Source: Vibrio gangliei
GTDB lineage: Bacteria > Pseudomonadota > Gammaproteobacteria > Enterobacterales > Vibrionaceae
DNA: 64,000 nucleotides
Direction of reading: 5' to 3'
Assembly: GCF_026001925.1 (NCBI RefSeq)
Contig: NZ_AP021870.1
Span: 620,001-684,000, forward strand
Below, in pieces: positions 1-7,839 of this stretch. A program made the translations under genes and the position numbers. Each line of letters opens with the position of its first letter. The stretch's first letter is position 1. The notes under the pieces were generated by a model. That model was given only the letters and a program-made list of their open reading frames with translations. It had not been told where the DNA came from and did not search any database.

Positions 1-92
1 TAGAATATTGCACCGCCAACGGGTTATTAACCGCAGAAAACGAATACGGTAAAGTTGGCCGACCAGAAAGAGTGTATGTGAAGCTAGAATAG
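1..92 (+). CDS. C-terminal fragment of a probable CitB/DcuR-family response regulator
   Basis: The frame that begins at base 3 is open and ends at TAG 90-92, giving 29 residues that finish YGKVGRPERVYVKLE. The pattern of a tyrosine-rich helix, a short acidic turn, then YGxVGRPxRxY matches, from memory, the end of the winged-helix DNA-binding domain of CitB/DcuR/DctR response regulators, which work with sensors of citrate or C4-dicarboxylates. The receiver domain lies outside the window, so the assignment rests on the tail alone. The downstream EamA gene is on the same strand 60 bases away. Confidence 0.5.
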   Translation, partial: EYCTANGLLTAENEYGKVGRPERVYVKLE

Positions 93-152
93 TGCACAAA
101 TGAAACACTTTTTTGATATATTAGAACTTCATTTTCCATAGGATTTTACTCA

Positions 153-1091
153 ATGATGAAGCCTAATACTGACAATTTATTTACCCGCTTACCGGTTGTG
201 TTTGCTCTCGCCATTTTATGTACCTTTTTATGGGGCAGCGCTTACCCGGCAATCAAGACAGGTTACGCTTTACTGGCTATTGAACAACATGATGTGGCTT
301 CACAAATGGTGTTTGCTGGGCAACGTTTCTTGCTGGCAGGTTTGATCTTATTAGTTCTTGCTCGTTTGCTTAACAAACCACAGTTAAAACTTACCCTTCC
401 AAAATTCAGCCAACTTGCAGCACTCGGCTTAACGCAAACGACGCTACAGTATATTTTCTTCTATATTGGTTTGGCTTATACGACTGGGGTTAAAGCCTCG
501 ATTCTTAATGCGACGGGCACCTTCTTTAGTGTGTTGTTGGCGCATTTCATTTATCACAATGACCGCCTGACACATCGGAAGTTACTGGGCTGCACAGTTG
601 GTTTCGCTGGCGTGTTCTTGGTGAACTTTAACCAATCTTTGCTTGATTTTCAGTTTAGCCTAGCTGGTGAAGGGTCTATTGTATTAGCAGCGTTCTTCTT
701 AGCCTCAGCTTCTATCTACGGTAAGCGTTTATCGCAAAAGATGGATGCCATGCTAATGACAGGCTGGCAACTGAGTTTAGGTGGTGCAGCTTTACTATTG
801 ATTGGCTACTTGTCAGGTGGACATAGTGGTGAGTTTCATGTCGCTAGTGTCTTATTGCTTATTTATTTGGCTTTATTGTCATCGGCTGCGTTTGCGGTTT
901 GGAGTGTATTACTCAAATACAATCCGGTAGGAATGGTGACCATTTTTAACTTCCTTATCCCAATCTTCGGTAGCTTACTATCTGCGCTGTTTCTACATGA
1001 GAACATCTTCGAGTGGAAAAACCTTATCGCGTTAGTACTTGTTTGCTCAGGGATTTATCTGGTTACTCGCAAAGCCAAACCCGCGTTATAA
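153..1091 (+). CDS. EamA/DMT-family transporter
   Basis: The 312-residue protein is almost entirely hydrophobic, with about ten membrane helices in two homologous halves, as in drug/metabolite transporters of the EamA family (RhaT/YdcZ type). The opening WGSAYPAIKTGY and the mid-protein motif KASILNATGTFFSVLLAH are typical of the first half. The C-terminus carries the usual short basic tail after the last helix. AGGA at 140-143 precedes the first of two adjacent ATGs by nine bases. Substrate cannot be read from sequence; members export amino acids or metabolites. It is a single gene facing the maltoporin. Confidence 0.85.
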   Translation: MMKPNTDNLFTRLPVVFALAILCTFLWGSAYPAIKTGYALLAIEQHDVASQMVFAGQRFLLAGLILLVLARLLNKPQLKLTLPKFSQLAALGLTQTTLQYIFFYIGLAYTTGVKASILNATGTFFSVLLAHFIYHNDRLTHRKLLGCTVGFAGVFLVNFNQSLLDFQFSLAGEGSIVLAAFFLASASIYGKRLSQKMDAMLMTGWQLSLGGAALLLIGYLSGGHSGEFHVASVLLLIYLALLSSAAFAVWSVLLKYNPVGMVTIFNFLIPIFGSLLSALFLHENIFEWKNLIALVLVCSGIYLVTRKAKPAL

Positions 1092-1472
1092 CCGCATAAA
1101 AAGCAAAAGTTTACTCATTAGGTTGGCATTTTTCGGTCATAATCGTGAAATGCTAACCGGCTCACAAATTCCCCTCTAGTGTGCAGAATCTCTCAAAAAT
1201 TTACGCCATACCACACCATTTCTGTTCAAGATCACATTCGGTTTAAAAATCCTTGTCACAGAGTGTGATCACCGCACTCATCCTCCCGCTCTACTCCCCT
1301 ACGCCTCTGGCTTTAGGAGGATGTTCAAAACCCTCGTCTGAAACATGATTACTCCATCGCTGGATGACAAAGCTAAAAACGAAATTAAGCATTCAGAGAT
1401 TCACAACCCCAGCATCAATTCAAGATGAATTCAAACGCTGGGCATGATGAAACAATATAAAGGATTGTAATT
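1092..1472 (+). promoter_or_regulatory. Upstream region of the maltoporin gene with two MalT-box-like sites
   Basis: This 381-base gap contains no plausible gene. On the minus strand, GAGGATGAGT (1276-1285) and GGGGAGTAGA (1290-1299) each match eight of ten positions of the MalT box GGGGAKGAGG. They share orientation and lie 14 bases apart, the tandem arrangement expected for MalT. A TCACA half-site near 1231-1235 hints at CRP, but no full CRP palindrome is present. Since the gene downstream is a maltoporin, MalT control is plausible; no MalT gene is in the window. Confidence 0.4.
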
Positions 1473-2735
1473 ATGAAGACCCTCAAAGTTTGTTTAACTG
1501 CTGCTGCAGTATCTTCTGCTCTACTCGCTTCTAGTGCAATGGCAGTTGGTGTTGATTTCCACGGTTATATGCGTGCTGGTGCTGGTGTAAGCGCACACGG
1601 TGGTGCTAACGAATCTTACGAAAAGAATAAAGTTGGTCGTCTAGGTAACGAAGACGATGTGTACGGCGAAATCCAACTTGATACCACTCCTATTAAAGCC
1701 GGTGACAGTGCAGAATTTATCGTAAGCTCAATGATCGCATACGGCTCTGATGGTTCAAACGGCTGGGAATCAGCGCGTGATGATGACAACGGTGCCGATG
1801 TTGCTCTAGCACAGTTCAACGTACAAGCTAAAGGCCTACTCGATTTCGATAAAGAAGCGGTGCTTTGGGCAGGTAAACGTTACTACCAACGTCAAGATAT
1901 CCATATCACTGACTTCTACTACTGGAACACATCTGGTGGCGCAGGCGGCGGTATTGAAAATGTGACTGTAGGCCCAGGTAAGTTATCTTTTGCCTTCATG
2001 CGTGATGATTCACTAGGCAATGACATGGGTATCGATGGTGTGAACCAGAATGTGAACATCAATAACTTTGACCTTCGCTATGCTGGTCTGGGTTTATGGC
2101 AAGATGCATCATTAGAATTAGGTGTTAACTACTACATGGTTAACGAAAGTGATGACCAAGAAGATGCAGATTTTGATGGCGAAGATAGCGTAATGGCAAC
2201 CGCGGTTATCACTCAAGGTAACTTCTTCGGTGGCTTCAACAAAACTGTATTCCAATTTGGTACTAACGGTGCTGCATCTGGTATGGCTGGTTTAGGTTCA
2301 GGTAGCTGGATCCCTGCGGTTTCTGACGGAGATACTGGTTTCCGTGTGATTAACTTCGGTGTAGTAGATTTAAGCGAGAACTGGGATTTCGGTCACCAAG
2401 TAATGTTTGCTCAAAGCTCTTATGAAGGCGATAAAAAAGACCACCAGTTTGCTAACATCGTAATGCGCCCTATTTATAACTGGTCAGAAACCGTGAAAAC
2501 TGAGTTCGAAGCTGGTTACTACAATGAAACTAACCAATGGGGTACGGACGGTGCTGACAACGAAGGTGCGAAATTCACCGTTGCACAAGCATGGACTGCT
2601 GGCTCTGGCTTCTGGGCTCGTCCTGAAATCCGCGTTTACGCATCTTACGTGAATGATTTCGAGAACGACAACCGCTTTGGTAGCGACCAATCTGACGAAC
2701 TATCAGTCGGTATCCAAGCTGAAGCATGGTGGTAA
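1473..2735 (+). CDS. lamB: Maltoporin (LamB family)
   Basis: This is an outer-membrane trimeric porin for maltose and maltodextrins. The 420-residue precursor has a signal peptide of about 24 residues ending ASSAMA, then VDFHGYMRAGAG, the first beta strand of LamB. Family landmarks include LWAGKRYYQRQDIHITDFYYWNTSG around residues 131-155 and the aromatic C-terminus EAWW used by the BAM machinery. It is slightly shorter than E. coli LamB (446). AAGGA at 1461-1465 is a good ribosome binding site. It is followed by a hairpin and a GH13 amylase on the same strand, suggesting a maltodextrin-uptake locus. Acidic loop residues are abundant, as in marine porins. Confidence 0.9.
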   Translation: MKTLKVCLTAAAVSSALLASSAMAVGVDFHGYMRAGAGVSAHGGANESYEKNKVGRLGNEDDVYGEIQLDTTPIKAGDSAEFIVSSMIAYGSDGSNGWESARDDDNGADVALAQFNVQAKGLLDFDKEAVLWAGKRYYQRQDIHITDFYYWNTSGGAGGGIENVTVGPGKLSFAFMRDDSLGNDMGIDGVNQNVNINNFDLRYAGLGLWQDASLELGVNYYMVNESDDQEDADFDGEDSVMATAVITQGNFFGGFNKTVFQFGTNGAASGMAGLGSGSWIPAVSDGDTGFRVINFGVVDLSENWDFGHQVMFAQSSYEGDKKDHQFANIVMRPIYNWSETVKTEFEAGYYNETNQWGTDGADNEGAKFTVAQAWTAGSGFWARPEIRVYASYVNDFENDNRFGSDQSDELSVGIQAEAWW

Positions 2736-2761
2736 GCCTAAACGTTTAAGCTAAAACACTT

Positions 2762-2790
2762 CGCCAGCACTTTCGCTGGCGTTGTGCGTT
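2762..2790 (+). terminator. Hairpin downstream of lamB
   Basis: The stem CGCCAGC (2762-2768) pairs with GCTGGCG (2775-2781) around a six-base loop. The T-run after it is weak, so it may terminate only partly or protect the porin mRNA 3' end while allowing readthrough into the amylase gene. Confidence 0.5.
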
Positions 2791-2847
2791 ACAATAATTC
2801 TTTTTATAACGTTACTCGATAACGAACAGAAATATTAAAGAGGCATT

Positions 2848-4233
2848 ATGTCTGTATTCACAAATCAACCTGTTTCTGCTCAAGCAGCAGCGTCTTCTGC
2901 CGATGTGATTTTACATGCCTTTGATTGGTCTTATCAAAAAGTGGCCAATGAAGCCGAGCGTATTGCTCAACTAGGCTATGATTCCGTATTGGTTTCTCCT
3001 GCGATGACATCCCCTGCTCATTCAGAATGGTGGAATCGCTATCAACCTCAAGATTATCGTGTGATCAACAATCCACTCGGTAACACCCATGATTTTATTG
3101 CTATGCAGCAAGCCTTGGCCGCGCAAGGCATCCGTTTGTATCTGGATGTGGTGTTCAATCATATGGCGAATGAATCACACGTACGTACTGATTTAACCTA
3201 CCCTAATGCTGAGACACTTGCACAATATCAAGCGCAAGCTGAACACTTTAATTCACTAAAATTATTTGGCGATCTATCTCAGCCGTTATTTACTGAGCAA
3301 GACTTTGAGCCCGCTTTCCCTATCACCAACTGGCTTGATGCGAGTGAAGTACAGAAAGGTCGTTTAAGTAGCAGTGAGACCGATCCTGGCCTACCGACGC
3401 TAGCCCCGACCAATAATGTTGTCGCGCAGCAACAATCCTACATTCAAGCGATGAAAACACTCGGCGTAACCGGCTTTCGAATTGATGCGGCTAAACATTT
3501 ATCGCCTGACCATATTGCCAAAGTATGGACCGATGACATTTGCCAAGGAGTAAAGATCTTTAGTGAGATCATCACAGATGGCGGTGAAGGCAAAACCGAA
3601 TACGAAGTGTTCTTAAAGCCATTTATTCAAACCACTTGTTTTGATGCTTATGACTTTCCGCTATTCCATAAGTTGCTCAACGTATTTAAATACGACGGCA
3701 GTATGACGTCACTACAAGATTTGAAAGAACAAGGTCAATGCTTAGAGGCCAAGCGTGCGATTACATTTGCGGTTACGCATGATATTCCGAACAACGATGT
3801 GTTCCGTAATCAAATGCTGTCTCCGCAACAAGAACAACTTGTGTATTGTTACCTGCTAGGCTGTAGTGATGGCGCACCGCTGATTTATACAGACCAGAAC
3901 ACCAGTAACGATCTTGATGCGCTTGGCTACCCACGTTGGGAGCAAAGCTGGCACGATAATACCCTACTTAAAATGATTCAGTTCCATAAGAAGGTGCATG
4001 GGCAACCTGTGCATATTCTAAAAGCAACGGACGATGTGTTGGTGGTATTAAGGGGCACTGAAGAAAAGCCCGTCGGCATTGTTGCTATCAATAAAGGTAA
4101 TGAGGAACACCAAATTAACTTACCTAATGGTGCCTTCAGTGCAAATCAATTTAACATGTGGCTTGGTGGTGATGATCTATTGCAACACACATTAACGCTT
4201 CCCGCTCAATCTGGAGTAATGTTGTTGGCTTAA
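2848..4233 (+). CDS. GH13 alpha-amylase-family glycosidase
   Basis: The 461-residue protein carries the ordered GH13 signatures: DVVFNH at 100-105 (region I), FRIDAAKH with the nucleophile Asp213 (region II), FSEI with the acid/base Glu240 (region III) and THD with the transition-state Asp312 (region IV). A short C-terminal beta domain follows. It should cleave alpha-1,4 glucan links in maltodextrins or starch. The N-terminus (MSVFTNQPVSAQ) has no hydrophobic core, so no signal peptide is visible and cytoplasmic action on imported dextrins is inferred. AGAGG lies just before the ATG. Its position behind the maltoporin supports a shared maltodextrin role. Confidence 0.85.
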   Translation: MSVFTNQPVSAQAAASSADVILHAFDWSYQKVANEAERIAQLGYDSVLVSPAMTSPAHSEWWNRYQPQDYRVINNPLGNTHDFIAMQQALAAQGIRLYLDVVFNHMANESHVRTDLTYPNAETLAQYQAQAEHFNSLKLFGDLSQPLFTEQDFEPAFPITNWLDASEVQKGRLSSSETDPGLPTLAPTNNVVAQQQSYIQAMKTLGVTGFRIDAAKHLSPDHIAKVWTDDICQGVKIFSEIITDGGEGKTEYEVFLKPFIQTTCFDAYDFPLFHKLLNVFKYDGSMTSLQDLKEQGQCLEAKRAITFAVTHDIPNNDVFRNQMLSPQQEQLVYCYLLGCSDGAPLIYTDQNTSNDLDALGYPRWEQSWHDNTLLKMIQFHKKVHGQPVHILKATDDVLVVLRGTEEKPVGIVAINKGNEEHQINLPNGAFSANQFNMWLGGDDLLQHTLTLPAQSGVMLLA

Positions 4234-4369
4234 GTTTCTTAGATTCTTAGGCTCAATAATTCACGCTGAAATGAATAAAAGCCAGTAGTTACCGTGTGTA
4301 CTACTGGCTTTTTAGTCTGTGTAACTTTTAGTTTATGTAACTTTTAGTCTGTGTAACATCGTGCTCGAA

Positions 4370-4630
4370 CTAACACGCCGTCATCATGTTAGAAACCATT
4401 TTAAATGCGGTGGTTGGCATAGGTTTTATTTCACTTAAGTACTCATGAATCTCTTTTGGTGTGAGCGTACAGCCGCGATCAGCAAAATGCATGATTTGAT
4501 AAGTTGTGGCAATTTTAGCAATGGTGAATCGATCACGGCTTGGATCAAAAGGAGAAAACATCCAACGTAAGTTAGCAACTTGATCTTCGGTAGCGTATTC
4601 AGGTTTAGTAAATGGGTAAACGTTCGTCAT
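4370..4630 (-). CDS. 86-residue protein of unknown function, probably LexA-controlled
   Basis: I do not recognise the family. The 86-residue product is soluble, with no signal or membrane segment, and ends in a methionine-rich stretch and a C-terminal cysteine. The upstream ATG at 4657 would add nine residues, but AGAGGA sits nine bases before the ATG at 4630 and nothing comparable precedes 4657, so 4630 is preferred. A near-consensus LexA box lies about 95 bases upstream and overlaps a plausible -10 element, which points to SOS induction. The gene stands alone, downstream of a DUF2391-like gene on the same strand. Confidence 0.65.
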   Translation of the reverse strand: MTNVYPFTKPEYATEDQVANLRWMFSPFDPSRDRFTIAKIATTYQIMHFADRGCTLTPKEIHEYLSEIKPMPTTAFKMVSNMMTAC

Positions 4631-4722
4631 GTCTTTGTCCTCTTGCCATTGATTCATCAGATCTTCAAGACAAATGACTCGCTTTAGCTATAACGAAAAC
4701 CATCAAAACTTGCCTCAAAAAT

Positions 4723-4742
4723 CACTGTTTAAATATACAGTA
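4723..4742 (-). promoter_or_regulatory. LexA (SOS) box overlapping a promoter
   Basis: On the minus strand the 20 bases read TACTGTATATTTAAACAGTG, which keep CTG-N10-CAG and differ from the E. coli LexA consensus at only a few central positions and the last base. TATATT inside it could be a -10, with TTAGAC 17 bases upstream as a weak -35. The box is itself nested in a larger inverted repeat (4712-4722 with 4742-4752). Confidence 0.7.
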
Positions 4743-4801
4743 TTTTTTGAGGCTGTCTAATTTTATTTGTGGTTAATTTGCGTATCGTGGTTAGAAAATT
4801 C

Positions 4802-5197
4802 TCACTCCTTATCGAAGCTATCCACCACAATTGCGCCCATTGAAGCGGGCATTGCAATAAGAATCAATCGTTTAAAGGCCAGTAATGGGTCAGACTCTAG
4901 GGGCAGTTTATCCAGTGTCACTAACACAAGTGCCACTACGAATATCGTTAACAGATAAGCAATCACAATACGCAGAAAGAAAGCCAGTAAACGGCGCTTT
5001 ACATCACTTTGGAACACGCTCTGATAGGCATAAAAGCCTAAAAATATGATCGAGATGGCAAACAGCATGGCGACATTTTCTAGCGGTAAGGTTTTGCTCA
5101 AGTCCCAGGCTTCTTCAGAAAATGAAATCGGCACCGCAAGCGTAAATGCACCAATAATAACTTGGCTGGCATCTTCCCAGTTAAAATTGAGTTTCAT
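4802..5197 (-). CDS. Small integral membrane protein, DUF2391-like
   Basis: The 131-residue protein has four hydrophobic segments: a first around residues 12-28 containing the motif FSEEAW, then FAISIIFLGFYAYQSVF, a long third segment, and LILIAMPASMGAIVV near the end. The NWEDASQ...FSEEAWD pattern recalls the DUF2391 family of putative integral membrane proteins, remembered rather than searched. Function is unknown. GGGGG lies about five bases before the ATG at 5197, while the ATG at 5203 directly abuts it, so 5197 is chosen. It follows the LysE gene by 22 bases on the same strand and is probably co-transcribed with it. Confidence 0.6.
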   Translation of the reverse strand: MKLNFNWEDASQVIIGAFTLAVPISFSEEAWDLSKTLPLENVAMLFAISIIFLGFYAYQSVFQSDVKRRLLAFFLRIVIAYLLTIFVVALVLVTLDKLPLESDPLLAFKRLILIAMPASMGAIVVDSFDKE

Positions 5198-5219
5198 AGT
5201 CATCCCCCAAGGTTTACCG

Positions 5220-5834
5220 CTACAGCATCCACACCACGCGAATGGCTAAGGCGATCAGTACCACGCCGGAAATTCTGTCAATCCATTGCGCTTTATTTCG
5301 TAACGTTTCTAATAATAATTGACTAGAAAGCATGAACGTAATCAAGGTATACCATAAACCATCGACCAAAAATGGCGTCATAACAATAATAGCTTTACTG
5401 CTGGTTTCTGCGCTGACAGCCACAAACTGACTGAACAAGGCAGTAAAAAAGATGGCAATTTTCGGGCTCAAAATAGAAATCAAAAACCCCTCTTTGGCTG
5501 ATTGCGCCACCGAACAAGTTTGTCCTTTCTCTAATCGTTCCGCAATGCCCCCTTTTGATTGCAGCGCATTAAAGCCCAACCACGCTAAATAAGCGGCACC
5601 GGCATACGTTATGACTTTGAACACCAGTGGAAATTGGTGCAATAAAATCGCCAAACCGAGAATGGTAAATAATGCGTATAAGCCGATGCCAAAAGCATGA
5701 GCCCAAGCGGTGGCTAACCCATTTTTACGTCCACCCGCTAGGCTATGTTTTGCCACCATGGCGAGGCTTGGCCCTGGTGACATAGCACCTAATAGGCAAA
5801 TTAATAATAGCGACATCCAAATACTAACGGTCAT
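5220..5834 (-). CDS. LysE/RhtB-family amino acid exporter
   Basis: The 204-residue protein has six membrane helices. The signature GAMSPGPSLAMVAKHSLAGGRKNGL at residues 16-40 is the conserved first loop of LysE/RhtB exporters. It should export an amino acid such as threonine, homoserine, lysine or arginine by proton antiport, although the substrate cannot be told from sequence. AAGGA stands nine bases before the ATG. It faces away from the divergent mviM-like gene and likely heads a two-gene unit with the small membrane protein downstream. Confidence 0.85.
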   Translation of the reverse strand: MTVSIWMSLLLICLLGAMSPGPSLAMVAKHSLAGGRKNGLATAWAHAFGIGLYALFTILGLAILLHQFPLVFKVITYAGAAYLAWLGFNALQSKGGIAERLEKGQTCSVAQSAKEGFLISILSPKIAIFFTALFSQFVAVSAETSSKAIIVMTPFLVDGLWYTLITFMLSSQLLLETLRNKAQWIDRISGVVLIALAIRVVWML

Positions 5835-5984
5835 GGGAATCCTTTTTCATTTTTATATGCTTTGCGCTTAATCGCATTCTGCATTGTAATCAAAAAATTA
5901 TCACTAAAGATCAACAGCCTCGAAAAAAATCCGTATGATGTAAAAAGCATAAAAATGAACAGATGAATGAACAAAGGATGGGAC

Positions 5985-6917
5985 ATGAAAATTGCATTAA
6001 TTGGCCTTGGCGGTATTGCTCAAAAAGCGTATTTGCCCTTTATCACTCATATTGAAGGTATTGAATGGGTGTTTTGTACACGTAACGCCACGACTCTCTC
6101 TCAATTGGCTCATCAATATCGCATTAAAGAAACCTATACGGATTATCGCCAATTAGTGCAAGCAGGCGTAGATGCTGTGATGATCCACAGTGCAACATCC
6201 AGCCACCAATCCATTGCTCAATTTTTCTTAGAACAAGGCATTGCTACTTTTGTTGATAAACCCTTAATGGACAACGGTCACGATTGTGAAGCCTTATATG
6301 AACTTGCGGCCCGCAAAAATACCCCATTGTATGTTGGCTTTAATCGTCGCCATATTCCTTTATTCAACCAGCATTTACATGGCATACAATCTGGCAAGCC
6401 TGAGCAATCATTATTGAGTTTACGCTGGGAAAAACATCGCTTTAATCAACCGGGTGAAGTAAGAACCTTTATTTTTGATGACTTTATTCATCCGCTCGAC
6501 AGCGTCAATATTTACGCCAAATCTGATCTACAAGATATTCAAGTGATTAGCCATAAAACAGCGAATCAACAACTGGCTAGTATCAACGTGCAATGGCAAC
6601 AACAAGGCAGTTTATTAAATGCTTCGATGAACCGAGTGTTTGGTCAAACTCAAGAAACAGTAACGGCTTGCTTTGAAAATCAGTCTTATCAATTCACTAA
6701 CTTTATGCAGGGCACCCGTTGGCAACAAGATAAGGCAGAAAATTTAACGACAAAAGATTGGATGCCAATGTTAACCACGAAAGGTTTCGCCAATATGGTT
6801 GAAGAATGGTTGAATGTTGTGGATAGCGGCAAAATGCCACAGCAATTAATCGATAGAAATATTGCTTCCCATTTATTAGCTGAAGCGATTTGTCAGAAAG
6901 TGGAAAAGCTAAAATAG
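5985..6917 (+). CDS. mviM: Gfo/Idh/MocA-family oxidoreductase, MviM-like
   Basis: The protein begins MKIALIGLGGIAQKAYLP, an N-terminal Rossmann fold with GxGGIA for NAD(P). Further landmarks are HSATSSHQSIAQFF, FVDKPL (the EKP-like catalytic lysine motif) and VGFNRRHIP, all close to E. coli MviM (YceM). The family oxidises or reduces sugars and related hydroxyl compounds; the substrate here is unknown. An upstream ATG at 5967 is in frame, but AAGGA (5973-5977) lies inside that extension and seven bases before 5985, so 5985 is the start (310 residues). It is a single gene closed by a strong hairpin. Confidence 0.8.
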   Translation: MKIALIGLGGIAQKAYLPFITHIEGIEWVFCTRNATTLSQLAHQYRIKETYTDYRQLVQAGVDAVMIHSATSSHQSIAQFFLEQGIATFVDKPLMDNGHDCEALYELAARKNTPLYVGFNRRHIPLFNQHLHGIQSGKPEQSLLSLRWEKHRFNQPGEVRTFIFDDFIHPLDSVNIYAKSDLQDIQVISHKTANQQLASINVQWQQQGSLLNASMNRVFGQTQETVTACFENQSYQFTNFMQGTRWQQDKAENLTTKDWMPMLTTKGFANMVEEWLNVVDSGKMPQQLIDRNIASHLLAEAICQKVEKLK

Positions 6918-6928
6918 TACTCAATAAA

Positions 6929-6962
6929 AAAGCGACTCATTTGAATAGTGAGTCGCTTTATT
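6929..6962. terminator. Bidirectional terminator between mviM-like gene and amino-acid binding protein gene
   Basis: AAAGCGACTCA (6929-6939) pairs perfectly with TGAGTCGCTTT (6949-6959), flanked by A-runs on the left and T-rich sequence on the right. It serves two convergent genes. Confidence 0.85.
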
Positions 6963-6998
6963 GTTTTGCAGATTTCGCTCCACCCATGATGATAAAAC

Positions 6999-7775
6999 TT
7001 AGTCACCGTAGATGTCAAAGTTGAAATATTTGCTGGCGATTTTATCGTAAGTGCCATTTTGACGAATGGTATCAATCGCTTCATTAAAGGCTTCGGCCAG
7101 TTTCTTATCTTGTTTCCGTAATGCCAGTGCCGTGCCCTCACCCACATAAGCTTTATCCGTCACAGGCTCACCAGCCAATTCAAAACCTTTACCTAGCGGT
7201 TTATCTAAGAAGGCCAGTTGCAGTTGATCGGCATTGCTGAACGCCACATCCAAACGACCATTCGATAGGTCTAAATACACCTCATCTTGGCCTTTGTAAC
7301 GTTTAATGTTTGCTACATCACCAAACTTCTCGGTTACATAAGTATCGTGAATGGTGCCTAACTGAACACCGATGTTTTTGCCCGTTAAACCGGCTTTATC
7401 CATCTTATAATCAGCATCGGTTCTTGCCACAAAACGAGCAGGCGTTTGGTAGTATTTATGGGTAAACAACACGCGTTTTTTACGCTCTTCAGTAATACGC
7501 ATTGATGCCATGATCACATCGGCTTTTCTTGCTAATAGCGCAGGGATTAAACCATCCCAATCTTGTGAAACCCATTCACATTTAAAATTCGCTTCTTTAC
7601 ATAGAGCATTGGCAATTTCGATATCAAAACCCACAGGCTTGCCTTCCGCATTTTTATAATTGAATGGAGGGTAAGTAAAATCCGAGGCCAAACGAACCAC
7701 TTTTTGTTCTTGTGATTGAGCGGCACCCGACACGACAGCCAAGCAAATCGACACTAAAGTCAGTAATTTTTTCAT
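6999..7775 (-). CDS. Periplasmic basic-amino-acid binding protein (HisJ/ArgT type)
   Basis: The 258-residue precursor has a signal peptide ending near residue 20 and the family-3 solute-binding pattern: DFTYPPFNYKNAEGKPVGFDIEIANALC, then WDGLIPALLARKADVIMASMRIT and ERKKRVLFT. The C-terminus YFNFDIYGD closely resembles HisJ/ArgT. It should bind lysine, arginine, ornithine or histidine for an ABC importer. No permease or ATPase gene lies next to it, so it must work with a transporter encoded elsewhere. AGGGA precedes the ATG. The HisC-type gene upstream on the same strand is 64 bases away and may be in the same transcript. Confidence 0.85.
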   Translation of the reverse strand: MKKLLTLVSICLAVVSGAAQSQEQKVVRLASDFTYPPFNYKNAEGKPVGFDIEIANALCKEANFKCEWVSQDWDGLIPALLARKADVIMASMRITEERKKRVLFTHKYYQTPARFVARTDADYKMDKAGLTGKNIGVQLGTIHDTYVTEKFGDVANIKRYKGQDEVYLDLSNGRLDVAFSNADQLQLAFLDKPLGKGFELAGEPVTDKAYVGEGTALALRKQDKKLAEAFNEAIDTIRQNGTYDKIASKYFNFDIYGD

Positions 7776-7839
7776 AGTAAATCCCTTTATTATTCTGTTA
7801 TTAAGCTAAGGTCTGTGACCATCAACAGCCTTAAATCAA

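Noticed and set aside
1215..1285. CRP site upstream of lamB
   Set aside because: Only isolated TCACA and TGTGA half-sites are present and they do not pair with the six-base spacing.
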